Source: Charina bottae
Lineage: Eukaryota > Chordata > Lepidosauria > Squamata > Charinaidae
Length of the DNA: 64,000 bases
Direction: 5' to 3'
Assembly (NCBI GenBank): GCA_023362775.1
Contig: JALMGJ010000002.1
Span: 69,045,414-69,109,413 of the forward strand
Below the pieces are notes generated by a model. That model searched no databases. It saw nothing but the letters and a program-made list of their open reading frames with translations, and had not been told where the DNA came from. The position numbers were made by a program, and so were the translations under genes. Shown here one piece after another: positions 1 through 11,688 of this stretch (positions are counted from its first letter, which is position 1; every line of letters begins with the position of its first letter).

Positions 1-58
1 GTCCAGGAATTCAGATAAACTCACCAGTCTCCATTGTGTTGTTTTGTTTTTGGCTGAT

Positions 59-147
59 TCTTCTCTTCTCTTCTCTTCTCTTCTCTTCTCTTCTCTTCTC
101 TTCTCTTCTCTTCTCTTCTCTTCTCTTCTCTTCTCTTCTCTTCTCTT
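59..147. repeat. (TTCTC)n pentanucleotide microsatellite
   Basis: About 18 near-perfect tandem copies of a TTCTC unit. The 82-residue open frame across it is a by-product of the repeat and not a gene. Confidence 0.97.
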
Positions 148-634
148 GAAGAATATGACCATTGCACATTCCTATCTGAAATTAATTAATGAATATGCCA
201 ACAGCAACACTGCTTCCTTCTTCTCCAGCTTTGCTTCTTATGGCTTGCTAACATCCTACCATAGTTTCATACTGATGGGCAATTATTATTAAAGTTCACC
301 TCATTAATAGTGCACTACTATACACTAGATTACTCGTAGCATTGTGTCGGCATCTGTAGAAGAATATATACACACAACAGCACATACTACAAATTAAGAG
401 ACCCACATACCGCAAAGGCAATCCAGAGAGACAGAACAGTGAAGCATATAATTATAAGTTCCTAAGACACAGAAACTAATAAAAGAACTGAACACAAAAC
501 TTTATTCCAAACCAAATTCTAATAACCAGAGATAAAGTGCAAAATGGTAGGAGGGGTAAGTTAAGAGGATGATACTGCCCATATAATTAAGTTATAATAA
601 GACACAACTCAGACGAATAAATAATAGTTGCAAG
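148..634. other. unrecognised AT-rich sequence
   Basis: I see no coding frame, known repeat family or simple repeat here. The last 8 bases (627-634) are the left target-site duplication of the hAT element that follows. Confidence 0.5.
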
Positions 635-905
635 CAGGGCTTTCCAGAGTTTTCCCGTGGCGACACACCAACCGCCATTGGTGTGTCGCTGCAGGAAAAC
701 CCGGAAGTGCCGCAGTTGCGGCAGTGCGCAAAAACCCGGAAGCGCTGCTGCCGCTTTCGGGTTTTTGCGCGCCGCCGTTGGTGTGTCGCCCCGGGAAAAC
801 CCGGAAGTGCTGATGATGATCAGCGCTTCCGGGTTGTGTGGCGACACACCAGACTGTGTGTGGCGACACACTTTTGTGTCGCGACACACAGTTTGGAAAG
901 CTCTG
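635..905. mobile_element. non-autonomous hAT MITE, copy 1 (271 bp)
   Basis: The element begins CAGGGCTTTCCA and ends TGGAAAGCTCTG, giving terminal inverted repeats with the CAG...CTG ends expected of hAT transposons. It is flanked by a perfect 8-bp duplication, GTTGCAAG, at 627-634 and 906-913; 8 bp is the hAT signature. The interior is CpG-rich and made of repeated, partly palindromic modules (GGTGTGTCGC, CCCGGAAGTGC) and a near-palindrome TGATGATGATCA. It has no transposase frame; the 60-170 residue open frames on both strands reflect GC-rich sequence with few stops. A sister copy lies at 49271-49532. Confidence 0.9.
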
Positions 906-913
906 GTTGCAAG

Positions 914-1223
914 AAATAAAATTTAACTGACTTATGAAGTTCCACCAAATTGTTGTGTTTGGAGATCCTGGGATTAAAAGGCAGGGACGTCTCACTTTCT
1001 TTCTCTGCCTCCTCAACCTGGTACTTTTCATATATGGAAAAGCAAACACAAAGTGGCAATTTTGGCAAATTATCTGCCTTTCTGCAGGCACCTGAAACAT
1101 CAAAGTTCTCATAAGAGTTCAGAAAGTTCTTTAGAGAGAATACTTCTTTGCCTCAGAGAACGACAGAAACTTTCCAAAATGGCCCAGCAATTTGAATTAG
1201 TGCACATCTCCAGTCATGGTGCA
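914..1223. other. unrecognised sequence
   Basis: Nothing recognisable apart from unsupported short open frames. Confidence 0.4.
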
Positions 1224-1320
1224 GGTTTTATTTATTTATTTACTATATTTGTATACTGCTAACTAAGCTGAAGCATTTTACACAACAAAACAATACATTA
1301 AAAGATTCAGTAAAACAACA
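1224..1320 (-). mobile_element. L2 3'-tail fragment, antisense
   Basis: Read on the minus strand it resembles the end of an L2-type LINE: a degenerate conserved 3' hairpin region followed by an AAATAAAT-type tail (plus strand TTTATTTATTTACTATATTT at about 1230-1250). It directly abuts a plus-strand L2 fragment, so the two may be one inverted insertion. It is short and degenerate, so the call is tentative. Confidence 0.45.
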
Positions 1321-2257
1321 GGCTTCAGCTGAACCCTGGTAAGACGGAGTGGCTGTGGATTGATGCCCCCCCTGTATCCGGGAAGTTATCATCTTTGGTT
1401 CTGGATGGGGTTGCACTACCCCACTCGGATCCAGTGCGGAATCTGGGGGTCCTCTTGGATGCACGACTCCTGCTCGAAGAGCAGGTGGCAGTCATGGCCA
1501 GGAGGGCCTTTGCACAGCTTTGAGTTGTGCGCCAGTTACGCCCCTTCCTGGATCGGGAGGCCCTCCTAACAGTCACTCACGCCCTTGTCGTCTCCCATAT
1601 AGATTATTGTAATGCGCTCTACATGGGGCTACCCTTGAAGAGTATCCGGAAGCTTCAGCTGGTTCAGAATGCAGCAGCGCGGGCAGTTATGGGTGCTATA
1701 AGATCAGCACATGTGACACCTCTGCTGCGCGAGCTGCATTGGGTCCCAGTCTGCTTCCGGGTCCAATTCAAGGTGTTGGTGATTACCTTTAAAGCCCTAC
1801 ATGGCATGGGGCCAAAGTATCTGAGGGACCGTCTCATCCCGATAACATCAGCCCGCCCCACCCATTCATGCAGAGAGGGCATGCTTCGGACCCCTTTAGC
1901 AAAAGAATTCCATCTAGCGGGGTCCAGGAGGCGTGCCTTCTTTGCAATAGCATCCGCATTATGGAACATCTTGCCCCCGGAGGTGAGGCTGGCCCCCTCA
2001 CTTCTGACCTTCCGGAAGTCTCTGAAGACCTGGTTCTGCCGCCTGGCCTGGGACGACAGAGGTGGTCTTGGGGTTGGTTGGCCCCGTAGTACTATGATCT
2101 AGACTGCGGCTTTTAACCATCTTTGGATTTTAATTATTCTTTTTAATTATTGTTTTTTAGAAATTTCTGTATAGATTTTAAATTTTCATATTTTGTAAAC
2201 CGCCCAGAGTCCCCTATTCGGGGAGATGGGCGGGGATAAATTAAATAAATAAATATT
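1321..2257 (+). mobile_element. L2-clade LINE, 5'-truncated 3' fragment
   Basis: This carries the C-terminal part of an L2 ORF2 plus 3' UTR and tail. The longest open frame (1527-2102) covers the region after the reverse transcriptase, with the motifs [48 protein letters not shown] and ALWNILPPEVR, nearly identical to the longer copy at 44230-44780. The 5' part (1321-1530) matches about 44008-44220 but has frameshifts. The 3' end has the family hairpin (CCGCCCAGAGTCC ... GGGAGATGGGCGG, about 2201-2234) and an AAATAAAT tail. It lacks the reverse-transcriptase catalytic core and is dead. Confidence 0.9.
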
Positions 2258-2833
2258 TAAAGGATAGGGAGAGGAAGGGAAAAAACAGTTTAGAGGTGTC
2301 AAATATACATTGAAATGTATACTTAAATACAGATTCTGATAGTTTATTTTTTAAATAACAAATTAATGTGTACATGGTATGGAATGCTTAGAAATATGCA
2401 GACTGGGATGATTCTCCCATTCATATTTCAGATCTGGAAGCTATCATTGCAAGTAGGACTACAGTGAAATCAATGTATTTGTGTGTAAAAGGAAGATTCC
2501 TGTTGATTCTACTGGAGGCCTGTTTGGGATTTAGGAAAGGAATGGAGCCCTGCACAGATTTCAGGCCCAAGGCCAATTCATCCATTTCATCTTCTTCTGC
2601 TTTTCCTTCCACGCTTGACATTTATATACAAGCTTCAGAGCTAATGGTAAGGTTGCAATAGTATTACTGCTTGCTATCATGCTACATTCATGCTGCAGAT
2701 TAGGAAAAACACCAACAAGAAAATAAGAAAAGCAAGTTTCTCTTAGAGGAAGATTTTTGCATTTTTCATATGCTGATGGTTCCTTAAATCCAAATCAAAT
2801 TTCATTAAAACATATGTGTGCATTTCATTGTAT
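2258..2833. other. unrecognised sequence
   Basis: No supported gene or repeat. Overlapping 65-residue frames on both strands at 2421-2661 have no recognisable features. Confidence 0.4.
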
Positions 2834-3062
2834 TAGGAGTTCTCAAACTGTAGATAAAGATCTCCAGGGAAGTTGCAAACAGAAGGGCCCCCCAGGATTT
2901 TAAAATGTTGCCTCAAGCATGGTAGGTAGATATTTGAGTATTACTAACCCCAAGAAAAACATTTGTTTTATTCAGAGGTGATTTCACCATTGTATTTGGG
3001 TGGGGTTTTACCATTTGTTTTACATTGTAGGTGCTCACTGAATCACCAAGTTGAGAACTCTG
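2834..3062. mobile_element. hAT-type MITE (229 bp)
   Basis: The ends are inverted: the left reads TAGGAGTTCTCAAACTG and the right, reverse-complemented, reads CAGAGTTCTCAACTTGG. This is the GTTCTCAA type of terminus common in Charlie-like hAT elements, with the first C decayed to T. The flanks carry a perfect 8-bp duplication, CATTGTAT, at 2826-2833 and 3063-3070. There is no coding capacity. The mismatches suggest an old insertion. Confidence 0.8.
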
Positions 3063-3070
3063 CATTGTAT

Positions 3071-3640
3071 TGATTTCATACTGTTCACCCATCTAAGTTC
3101 ACCCATTCCTGGTAATATTATGCTGTGTAATTAGTTCTTTATTTGGATAGTTATTATGCTGTTATGTTGCTACGTATTTTTCTCTGTACTGTTGTTTCTA
3201 CCTTTTTGTGTCCTTTGTACTATTAGTTCAATGATCAAAAGCCAATTAACACAATGGTTAAACATTTGAGAATTCATGGAGGGGCCTCTGGATTCTATAA
3301 AGATAGGTTAACCAATTGCCTAGTAATTATCAATACAAACAGAATAAACAAATAGGATTCTTCCGTGTGTGACAATCCTGTTAACTGTTTTCAAGTGGGA
3401 GGAATTAATTCCCAGGAAAAGGTTAGTGTGGTGATACCTGAAATTGCCTGAGAATATAACGTACAGACTTTTTGCTGTGAAATTATGTTACTTGATTTAA
3501 AGCTTGTTGAAGTGTCTGCTTCTCACCCTTTTTGCAGTGCGAAGTATCATGGGAGGAACAAGAGCTTAAAAATGTGTGCTTAATATTCCTTGCATTAAAA
3601 TGAGGTGGCGAGACAAAGCCCTGCTCTGGACATTATATCT
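3071..3640. other. unrecognised sequence
   Basis: AT-rich, no coding frame or repeat family recognised. Confidence 0.4.
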
Positions 3641-3875
3641 GCCAATGTGGTGTAGTGATTAAAGTGGGGGACTAGGAGCGGGGAGTGGGGAGACCCATGT
3701 CCAGACAACCCTCAGCTATGGAAGGTCACGGGGTGACTCTGGGCTAGTCACTCTTTCTCAGCCCAACTTACTTCACAAGGTTGTTGGTATGAGGACAAAT
3801 GGGAGGAGGGAGCACTATATCTACCACCTTGAGCTCCTGAACAAAAGGCAAGATGTAAATCCGAGGAGAAGAAGA
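3641..3875 (+). mobile_element. tRNA-derived MIR-like SINE
   Basis: It starts with an A-box-like segment (GGTGTAGTGATTAAAG) and continues with the phrase GTGACTCTGGGCTAGTCACT, then CTCAGCCCAACTTACTTCACA and AAGGTTGTTG. These shared phrases are typical of MIR-like amniote SINEs. A better-preserved relative is at 58308-58525. The copy is diverged and I could not find a target-site duplication. Confidence 0.7.
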
Positions 3876-3884
3876 AAAAAAGCA

Positions 3885-5328
3885 TATTTTCTGCAGACAA
3901 ACTCATTGAGAGAATAGCTCAGTAAATGTAATTTATTTCCTGCCAGCTACTGTTAAGGAATGCAGCGATGACTCTTCATCGACATTCATATTTGTCCAGT
4001 GGTGGAAAATGGTAAAACTTTTCTTAGTGCGGTTAGATAGATCCAGATAGACATCAGTCCCTCTAACAGGGAAGTCAGCTGGTAACTGTCATTGACAATG
4101 GAGCTATATGAGTAGAGGCACGGAGAAACTAGACAAGAATACCAGCATGTTTGGGGAAAACAAAAATAGAATTGTGGAAAAATGTGGAGGACTGAGCCAT
4201 GGAATATTGTGTGTCAGTTGGAGTGTACAAAGGAACATTTGGGTAATGCAAAAGAAAAAAAAAGAGGAGGGGGAGGGGGAACGTCCTGGAGGTTTGCATA
4301 GGCTAGCTGATTTGACTTCAACAGATTCCAAGAGATCAATCTGACATTTTTACTTCTCCCATGCTTGATTAAAAAAAATCTCTAGTTCATTTCTTCTTCT
4401 TTATGAAAACGATCTGAACAAAATTCTCATTCATCTTCAATTATATCCATACAACTATTCCACCACCTAGGAGACCATTTGGTCCCTGCCTCCCATGTAG
4501 CTGACAGATCTTCCACTCCCTTTTTTCTACTGGAAAAATTTCCTTTGAGAAGGAGAAAAGGGACCGAGTGAGGGTCTGGGTTGCTGTGTGTGTCTGCTCC
4601 TTTTCTCTTTCTCAATTTATGCAAATTAATCACCAGTCTAGTGTTAATCACATTATGGCTCAAAATGTGTGCTTTTCCATATAACACGTACTTGAATCCA
4701 TACTGTATGTGTCATTTTATACAAGATTACTTGCAGGAATGACACAATGGCTGGAAACTTGAAGGGAGTGAGTTGAGAGGAAACCGCATGATTAACTCAT
4801 TGCCTTGTTGACTTTAAGGACATTGTGTTTTGAATGATGCTGGACTAGGTATTTCAGTAAACAATCTAACATGGCAGTTGGTAATGTTGTCAACAGAAAT
4901 CATCTACAGTACAGAATGCGGATGTAACAGAACAATCTTTAATTAGCAGAAAAACACAGTTACACTAGCCCCACTTTACCCTTTTAGAAGCTTGTGGGAA
5001 GATGTATTGTGTGATGAAGAGCCAATGAAGGTCCCCTCCCCTTATGGTTGAGTCATCTGGACAGAAATTTCTACATCAGCTCTGCTTTGTCAAATAGTCT
5101 CTATTGGAATATTTCCATTTCCAATTATCAAGTGACATTAGCAAGCTTATAATGCACCATGGCAACTAGCAACTTTAAAAGTACGGAGTAATTTTTTGCA
5201 TGCTTAGTGTAACTATGCCAAATTTACTGTTGACAGATATATACCAGCTCCCCTTCTCTATCCCATCTTTACTAACAAATATTCCCACTGAAGTGGGTTA
5301 TAGTCTACTCCCGATGCATTAGTATGGC
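3885..5328. other. unrecognised sequence
   Basis: No supported gene. Contains a short A/G-rich run near 4250-4280. The 75-86 residue frames overlap on both strands and have no recognisable domain. Confidence 0.4.
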
Positions 5329-5419
5329 TTCTTCTTCTTTCTTCTTTCTTCTTTCTTCTTTCTTCTTTCTTCTTTCTTCTTTCTTCTTTCTTCTTTCTTC
5401 TTCTTTCTTCTTCTTCTTC
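5329..5419. repeat. (TTCTTTC)n heptanucleotide microsatellite
   Basis: Tandem CTTCTTT units with a CTT-rich right end. It creates a lysine/arginine/glutamate-rich frame on the minus strand (within 5305-5700) that is a repeat artefact. Confidence 0.95.
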
Positions 5420-6645
5420 ATCACTCGTAGCTGAGTAAGATTGTCTTCCAGGGGTAAAATCTTAACAGTGGATCCATAAGTGGCTGTAAAGGCCAATTCT
5501 GGATCCGCACAACCTCCCACAATGAGGGCATAGGTTTCCGGGTGGAAGACGGTCATGATGAGGGAGATAACATGATTAGTATGGCATATACCTACATTGT
5601 TGCTGCTACTGCTGCTGTTGATGGTGTTTAAGCTACATTTCAAGCTAGAGCTCTGGGAAATCTGAATCCTTGTCTCTACAGATTTTTCCCCCTTTTCCAT
5701 CTCAGTGTTTCAGTTGCCTATGAAAACTCTAAGGAGGACTGTGATAGACTTCTTTTTATTGAAGAATTTTCATGGATAATTTTTATATTATGGATTTTTT
5801 TTAAAAAAAGTCTCAGCAAACAAAACGAGAGATTACTATGCAAATAAAATTATTATCATACAATATTGTACCATATTATATTGCTTCATAAAATTATTAC
5901 CATACAATATCGTACCATATAATATTACATTACTTCATAAAATTATTACTTGCATGATCATAATATTCATGGCCTTTTTAATCCTAAACTGTCCTTTACA
6001 AACTGCAGACTTAAAATCAGACAAGCATCCAAATGCTGATATTGAACTGAATTCATTTGTGAACATCCACCAGCAAAATGAACACAACAGGAAGGCTGGG
6101 TACTCTCTCCCCATGCACCCTTCAAATCTGCTCCAGAGGAGAGATGGAAAAACTTCAATGGGCTCTGTCTTTGGATATACATTTAATGATCACTCCCCCA
6201 TTAATTCAAAGTTTTGCATCTCCTCCTTTTGCTACTAGAGTTGGACAGAAGATGATTATTGTCAATACAAATGGAACGGCAAGATTCACTACTGATAGCA
6301 TATCTGCTGGATTCCTGTGACCTCCTTTTTCTATATACTTTATTTTGGAGAGAGAAATTTGAAAGTATGGTGTCAAAATACTAAAAGATCTGAAACAAAA
6401 ATGGTTATTGGAAGACATCTTTTGCTGTCAAAGATTTCTAATGTATTTCTCCAAAAGAATGGCTCAGCTATTTTAGAATGAGAAATAGCCAATCCCAGCG
6501 GTTGATTCACTGTCAAGGCTAGAAGGGCAAGGAAAGCGGTTGCGGGTTGAGCAAAGAGTACAGTAGGGTGACTAATAAGATGGTCCTTGAACTTCAGTTT
6601 AAAAAAAACTGGGAGAAGGGCTATCAATTCACACAGCAATTTTAT

Positions 6646-6649
<4 letters not shown>
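5420..6649. other. unrecognised sequence, possible unclassified retroelement at 5420-5700
   Basis: The 5420-5700 stretch is richer in GC than its surroundings and abuts the pyrimidine microsatellite, as a minus-strand retroelement would abut its tail, but I cannot place it in a family. The rest (5700-6649) is AT-rich without recognisable content. Confidence 0.3.

Positions 6650-6714
<65 letters not shown>
6650..6714. repeat. (GA)n dinucleotide microsatellite
   Basis: About 32 uninterrupted AG dinucleotides. Confidence 0.97.
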
Positions 6715-6719
<5 letters not shown>

Positions 6720-8950
6720 CAGCAGCATAGAGAAGTTCTGTTCTTCTGGGGCTGTCAGTTTCCCTTGATTCCTATCTTTTCTCAGTTCCTATTAGGAAGA
6801 TCTAGATCAGAACATTCTTAATCAAAAGCATTGAATATCAGTTGTTAAATATGAAGTGCTAAACTCTTATTGGGTGGAGTGTATTTCAAGGTTCTTTCAA
6901 GTGTTTTCCACCCAGTGAAATAATAGAATGCAGGGAAAACAATTCCTTGGCATAATTAAGTAAGATATCCCCCCACTTGTATCTAAACTTGCATCTAATT
7001 TGGGTTTGGTTTTTTTTGCAAACAATAAGTTTTCTTCAAGGCCTTTGATTCATGCTGGCATTAAAGAAGCATGTGTGTTACTCAAAGCCTAAGGGTGATA
7101 TTTGCAGTTCTGTTTCTGCAGCCACTTAAGAGAGAGAGAGAGAGAAAAGAACATACATTACAATCCTGGACATATAAAAATAGGAGAAACCAGTTAGTCT
7201 CCAAGCAAGTGAACTAGTCACTGGTTTAGTTTAGAATGGTAATCTAACCTAGGTCTCACTGGAAGAATATATACTTGTATTCCAGATTCATTAGTATGGG
7301 AAAATACCATATTTTCATAGCCACTAATTTTATTTGTTAATTCCTTGCATTTGTGTGTCATCTTTTTTCCAGGAATTCCACTGTTATCCTCACCATGATC
7401 CGAGAGAGGTGGGGCTATACAGTAGCAAGTGCTGCAAACATTGCTCACTGGATTTCATGGCTGACTGGGAATTTATACCTGGCCCAACAGTACAACCAGG
7501 CCATGCATAAAAAGGTTAAAAAGAAGCTCTAATGTTGACCATTTGTTCTAGTTGCTTTTCTTTTGAATAGGACACAATCTTGTCTGCTCCTATTATACAG
7601 TATATCCTTGAGAAACACTATGTGGAGCCCTAGGTATCATTGCATTATTTTTCTAGTTGTGCGGAAGTCACTTATTATGGCTGGGAGACCACTTACATCA
7701 GGGTGAGTAATTTTGTGGTTAAGAAGGGCTGCAGTAGCTGCAAAGCATGGGGCAGAGGGTCAAATAACAAGATGGGTGGAAGAGGGATTTTCCAGTTTTC
7801 TAAGGTTGGATATTTGTTTTTTAATTGTATTAAGCATCTTCTAGAAAGTATGCTACAGTGGTTGTGATCTTCCCATCATATGGCTGAAACTGTATTGCCA
7901 GTTTTCAAAATTCCTGTCACCCAATCCAGCCCTGTGGTTGGAAGGAACTCTAATACCCTTCAAAATGGAGTTTGGGAGAAACATGCAGCTCATGTCCACA
8001 CGTTATACATCCTTGATTTAAATGATCCAATCACTAGTTCATTGACCATTTCCTTTGAATTTCCTTTGAAATTCCTTTTGTCCTCTTGTCATGGTACCAA
8101 ATCTTTATGGCAGACCCATGCAAACCACCTCCACCAATGTGGTCAATTCAAGTGACCAGACATATAAAGGCCACTTCAATCTTTCATTATCATTTCCATT
8201 CCCAATTTTCCATGTCACTATTAATGACATTGTTCAAGAACTTGAGAATGCAGCTTTGAGCATTCTTAAATATTTGGCACAAGCAGGAGGTCAAGTCAGA
8301 GATTTCCCTTAGTATAAGTTTCCAAGAGCTTTAATGAAGGCAGTTCTGTAAGACTGATTGTCTGGCTTTTGACAATCTGGAGGAGTGGGATCAAGAGTTA
8401 ATTTCACTCTCACAGTATCTTAGGGACTAGGAACTCTTCATTGAATAGATTTCCTCTTTCTTCTCCCACTAGCACTATCTTGCTCTTTTTCAGCCAACTC
8501 CCCAGATCCCAGCATGCCCCAGATGAAACACTGCTGAAATCTCCTAGACAGTCAGAGCACTTTCATACAGCTCAAACATTAAAAAAAATATACAGCCCCC
8601 CGCCCACTAAACATTTTCCATTTCAAAACGGATTTCATCTTCCATAGAAAGTAATACTGCCTCCAGCCATGTGTAACTTATTTTTTATCCAACGGAGTAT
8701 ATGGGCTTATAACGAGATCCTGATAGGAACCCGGGTTTAAAACATTATTCACAGCAGGTTATTTGATCTTTATTTGCTGAATGCACTCAGCTGAATCCCT
8801 ATCTCCAAACAATATGAGAAATAAAATGCCAGACATGCTTCATTGGCCAGCTAGCTCATCTTGATTTGCAGAGACAATTACACCCCTCTCTCAGCAGTTT
8901 CACACATAGACCACATTCTGGGAATCAAGTTCTTCTCTCTATTCCCGCAT
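6715..8950. other. unrecognised sequence
   Basis: Holds a short (GA)n run near 7130-7146. No gene, transposon end or RNA recognised. Open frames of 68-91 residues overlap one another in several frames and have no domain features. Confidence 0.35.
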
Positions 8951-8954
8951 AACA

Positions 8955-9062
8955 GCATCCTCCAACTTGACATTCTCCAGTTGGACTACAATTCCCACAG
9001 TTAGTTGGGAACTATAGGAACTGAAGTCCAGACATAAAGGTCTCAGTTTGGGGAACGGAAGT
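8955..9062. mobile_element. degenerate palindromic hAT-like MITE fragment
   Basis: The segment is an imperfect palindrome. TTGGACTACAATTCCCA in the left arm pairs with the complement of GGAACTGAAGTCCA in the right arm, and the right side ends GTTTGGGGAAC. Short elements built round the GGACTACAATTCCCA palindrome are widespread in reptile genomes. No target-site duplication was found. Confidence 0.45.
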
Positions 9063-9517
9063 GGGTGGATCTTAAAATCAGTGGCAATGGATGATTTCAA
9101 ACCATGTGCCGGATACAAATTCCACTGCATTCTGTTAAGTCATTCCTACAAGATCTTTGAGCTCTATCAAACAAGGCCTTCTTGACACTTTTGTATATAG
9201 AGAGATTCATTGTATTTGTCATGATAGCCAAGCAGAACTCTGATGTTCAAGGGCAGTAGAGTCCCAAAGAAGAGATGTTGAGGACAAACAATAGCATCTC
9301 AGAGGCATTTAGCTGGCCACAGCTGGAAACAAGTTCCTTAACTGGATGGGAGACCACTGAATTGCTCAAACGTATAAAGAGAAATGGGACCTGAGCCTCG
9401 AAACCTCACCTTCAGTTGATACCTATTCAAATCAATGAACTCCCAGAGCCCCACAGAATAAATTTCCATTCTACTGATTTACCTCCTTTGAGGATTTTTT
9501 TTTCCAATTTCTCAGTC
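9063..9517. other. unrecognised sequence, possible 5S-like motif
   Basis: Around 9330-9365 the phrase GGATGGGAGACCACTGAATTG resembles the internal control region of 5S rRNA, as in 5S-derived SINEs. The rest is unrecognised. Confidence 0.3.
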
Positions 9518-9518
9518 T

Positions 9519-9595
9519 AGGCTACAGCTCAAGGATTTCCTGGTGATCCCCCATCCAAGTCCTAGCCTGGCTCAACCCTGCTGAGTCAAGAAAAC
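9519..9595 (-). mobile_element. 5S rRNA-like SINE fragment
   Basis: Read on the minus strand it resembles 5S rRNA. On the plus strand GGCTACAGCTC, TGGTGATCCCCCATCCAAGT and CAACCCTGCTGAG follow the antisense order of the 5S 3' half (GCCTACAGC, GGTCTCCCATCCAAGT, GACCCTGCTTAGC). It is too diverged and incomplete to be a functional 5S gene. A similar fragment is at 20201-20290. Confidence 0.5.
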
Positions 9596-9617
9596 TACAT
9601 GGATGGATCTATGAAAT

Positions 9618-9966
9618 TGTTGGTGTGTGTGTTTTCTTGCACACGCAGAGTATCAGAAAGCGCATAGCTTCAGAGACCAATAAATGACGCCAGTCATTGT
9701 AGTAAATCAGTTGCAGTTGTATTAGTTACTCATTCAAACAGATACTATTTACAGTTCTCTTCCAGATCCCTGGAAGTGTTACAAATCTACATACCAGAAA
9801 GGAGAAGTAGTAAGCAAGCAGGCACAGAAGCAGTAAGCAAGGCAGGCAGGTTCTTTTATACTCTTCAGCCTGGATCATGTGCTGCCTGACCTTTTAAAGT
9901 TTGCAGGTGCTTACCTCATAAGGTTTTGTTGCTGTGACTTACTCCTCAAAGAGTAATACACCAACA
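9618..9966 (-). mobile_element. solo LTR (349 bp)
   Basis: On the minus strand the segment runs from TGTTGGTG to CACCAACA, a 5'-TG...CA-3' pair of inverted ends as in retroviral and Gypsy-type LTRs. It is flanked by a near-perfect 5-bp duplication (GAAAT at 9613-9617, GAAAC at 9967-9971). A TATA-like GTATAAAAG lies inside on the minus strand (plus strand near 9855-9865), which sets the orientation. There is no internal coding region or second LTR, so it fits a solo LTR left by LTR-LTR recombination. The family is unidentified. Confidence 0.65.
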
Positions 9967-9971
9967 GAAAC

Positions 9972-10369
9972 CACCTGAAGTTGAGTTGAAACTCAAGGAA
10001 TTATTTTTACAAATACTCCTATCCCTTGTATTCCTTCAAAAGAAAAAGAAAGTCTATTTTTCCCACCTAAATCTAAGACAACCCTTTTATCTTCAACCGC
10101 CCCATCAGAGAGGCAAAATTCAGGAAAGCAGCACTTCAGGATGGGCAGGGAAAATAAAAAGAAATAGACTGGATTTGCACAGAACAACACATTAACAATC
10201 TGGGGAAACTGCCATAGAAGATAGCTCAGCACAGCAAGAAAAGAGCTTCAACTCGTAGGGAAGAAATGCAAATATATCATTTCATATTTTCATCCTGAAT
10301 CTTGGTCAGCTTGTACCATCTCATTTTTCTGAGTCAGGTATAAGGGAAAGTCAAACAGTTAGAAGGAAT
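9972..10369. other. unrecognised sequence
   Basis: No supported gene. The open frames at 9986-10232 overlap on opposite strands and show no domain. Confidence 0.35.
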
Positions 10370-10875
10370 CTGAGGGCACCTTTTCTGACTAACAAATTTT
10401 AATAAAGGGCATAAGCTTTTGTGAGCTGCAGTTCACTTCATCAGATGCATAGAGTGGCTGGACTGATGTAGGGTTTAAATGAGGATGAGGCAGGGGGAGG
10501 GAGGGGAAGATCATTTGGTTATGCAGATGCAGGTTACACGTGAGACAGCCTACAAGTACCTTATCAATTAATAATTGTCATGTGTTTAAAAACCCACTGC
10601 ATTTGTTGAGACCTTTCACCTGAAACCTTTTGATGTGAGTTCAGCTATCTTTCATGCAATCATGTTGTTAAACTGTTGTTTTTCCAAGATAGTCACCTTG
10701 AGGTCTGCAGTAGGCTCTGACATTACTTTGTCCTTGCTTTGAGTCCTGAAGTCAAACTTGTGTACATTAATTCTTTTGCTCAAATGTTGTCCCATTTGTC
10801 TTACATAGAATCCAGAAAGGCATTGCTGGCAGTTATCATAGACTAATGTGGCTCTCCTTCTACAAGAGAAAGTCA
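10370..10875 (-). mobile_element. Penelope-like element 3' part, degraded (family A)
   Basis: The minus-strand frame at 10652-10876 resembles a GIY-YIG endonuclease. CQQCLSGFYVRQMGQHLSKR lines up with the PLE pattern of a CxxC, a Y-[VI]-G core (here YVR) and Q-x-G-Q-x-L-x-x-R. Downstream on the same strand, at 10415-10444, there is a hammerhead-like core. The copy lacks the reverse transcriptase, has a disrupted YIG motif and is dead. Confidence 0.6.
10415..10444 (-). ncRNA. hammerhead ribozyme-like core, decayed
   Basis: The minus strand reads CTGATGA, then a stem II (AGTGAACTGCAGCTCAC, GTGA pairing with TCAC plus a mismatch), then AAAAGC. The canonical order is CUGANGA-stem II-GAAA. The conserved G of GAAA (G12) is an A here, so self-cleavage is not expected. 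Hammerhead motifs in PLE termini are established for this element class. Confidence 0.55.
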
Positions 10876-11643
10876 AGCATCCTTAAACTGAGGAGTTACA
10901 AAAATGTTGCCTGTCTTAAGACTCTGATTTCAACACTTTAAACACACACACATAAACACACACACACCTTCTATCTTTTGCACTATCATTTGATTTGCTT
11001 TTTTCCCCTCATTCTGGAAAACCTCTTTCCAGACAATAATTGGCTCTAATGCCATATATTTCACACACTCTCGTTAAGCACCTCAGAACTGCAGTATTGA
11101 CTGATAGTTGTCATATGGGAATTGCAGACCGTGTGGAAGAGAAACATATATTAACATCCCTTCTCCAATGGCTCCACCCCTAAATGTTTTATTTTAGAAT
11201 ATTGCAAGTAGATTATTTGCACATTTAGTTGAAGACTCAAAAAATGTTCCCTACAGTTGGGCACTTGGACAAGTCTATATTCCCCACAATGGAGAAAATC
11301 TAAAGTACATTCACCAAACACACAAAGAATGCCTCTTCAGGTATGTGACAGTTGTAGTCACCTGGTCAGTCCAAGAAGCACTTGAAAAGAGAAGAATCTT
11401 TTCTGCAAAGAGATCTTTGCTGAAAGCATACTGGGCTTTTAAAAGATTGAACAAAGCAGATGAAGACTCTTCAGCCATTTTATACATTTTTTAAAGCAAA
11501 TACAAAGACATCTGGCTTGTCTGGTGTACAGACATGTCTTTGGATTTTTAAACACTCACCAAAACTTGCTGCCAAAATAAGTAACAGTATGAGGAAGGGG
11601 ATTTTTGACAATGCACATCTCTAACCCTATTTTTTTTACCTTG
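10876..11643. other. unrecognised sequence with a short (CA)n
   Basis: A small CA-rich run sits near 10941-10968. Nothing else recognised. Confidence 0.4.

Positions 11644-11688
<45 letters not shown>

Noticed and set aside
609..1112. Antisense 167-codon frame over the first hAT MITE
   Set aside because: It runs from flanking DNA through the MITE and ends outside it; the sister copy does not keep the frame.
7380..7535. Apparent coding exon (frame through ATGATCCGAGAGAGGTGGGG)
   Set aside because: The frame is open for about 50 codons but matches no family I know and has no splice signals of quality.
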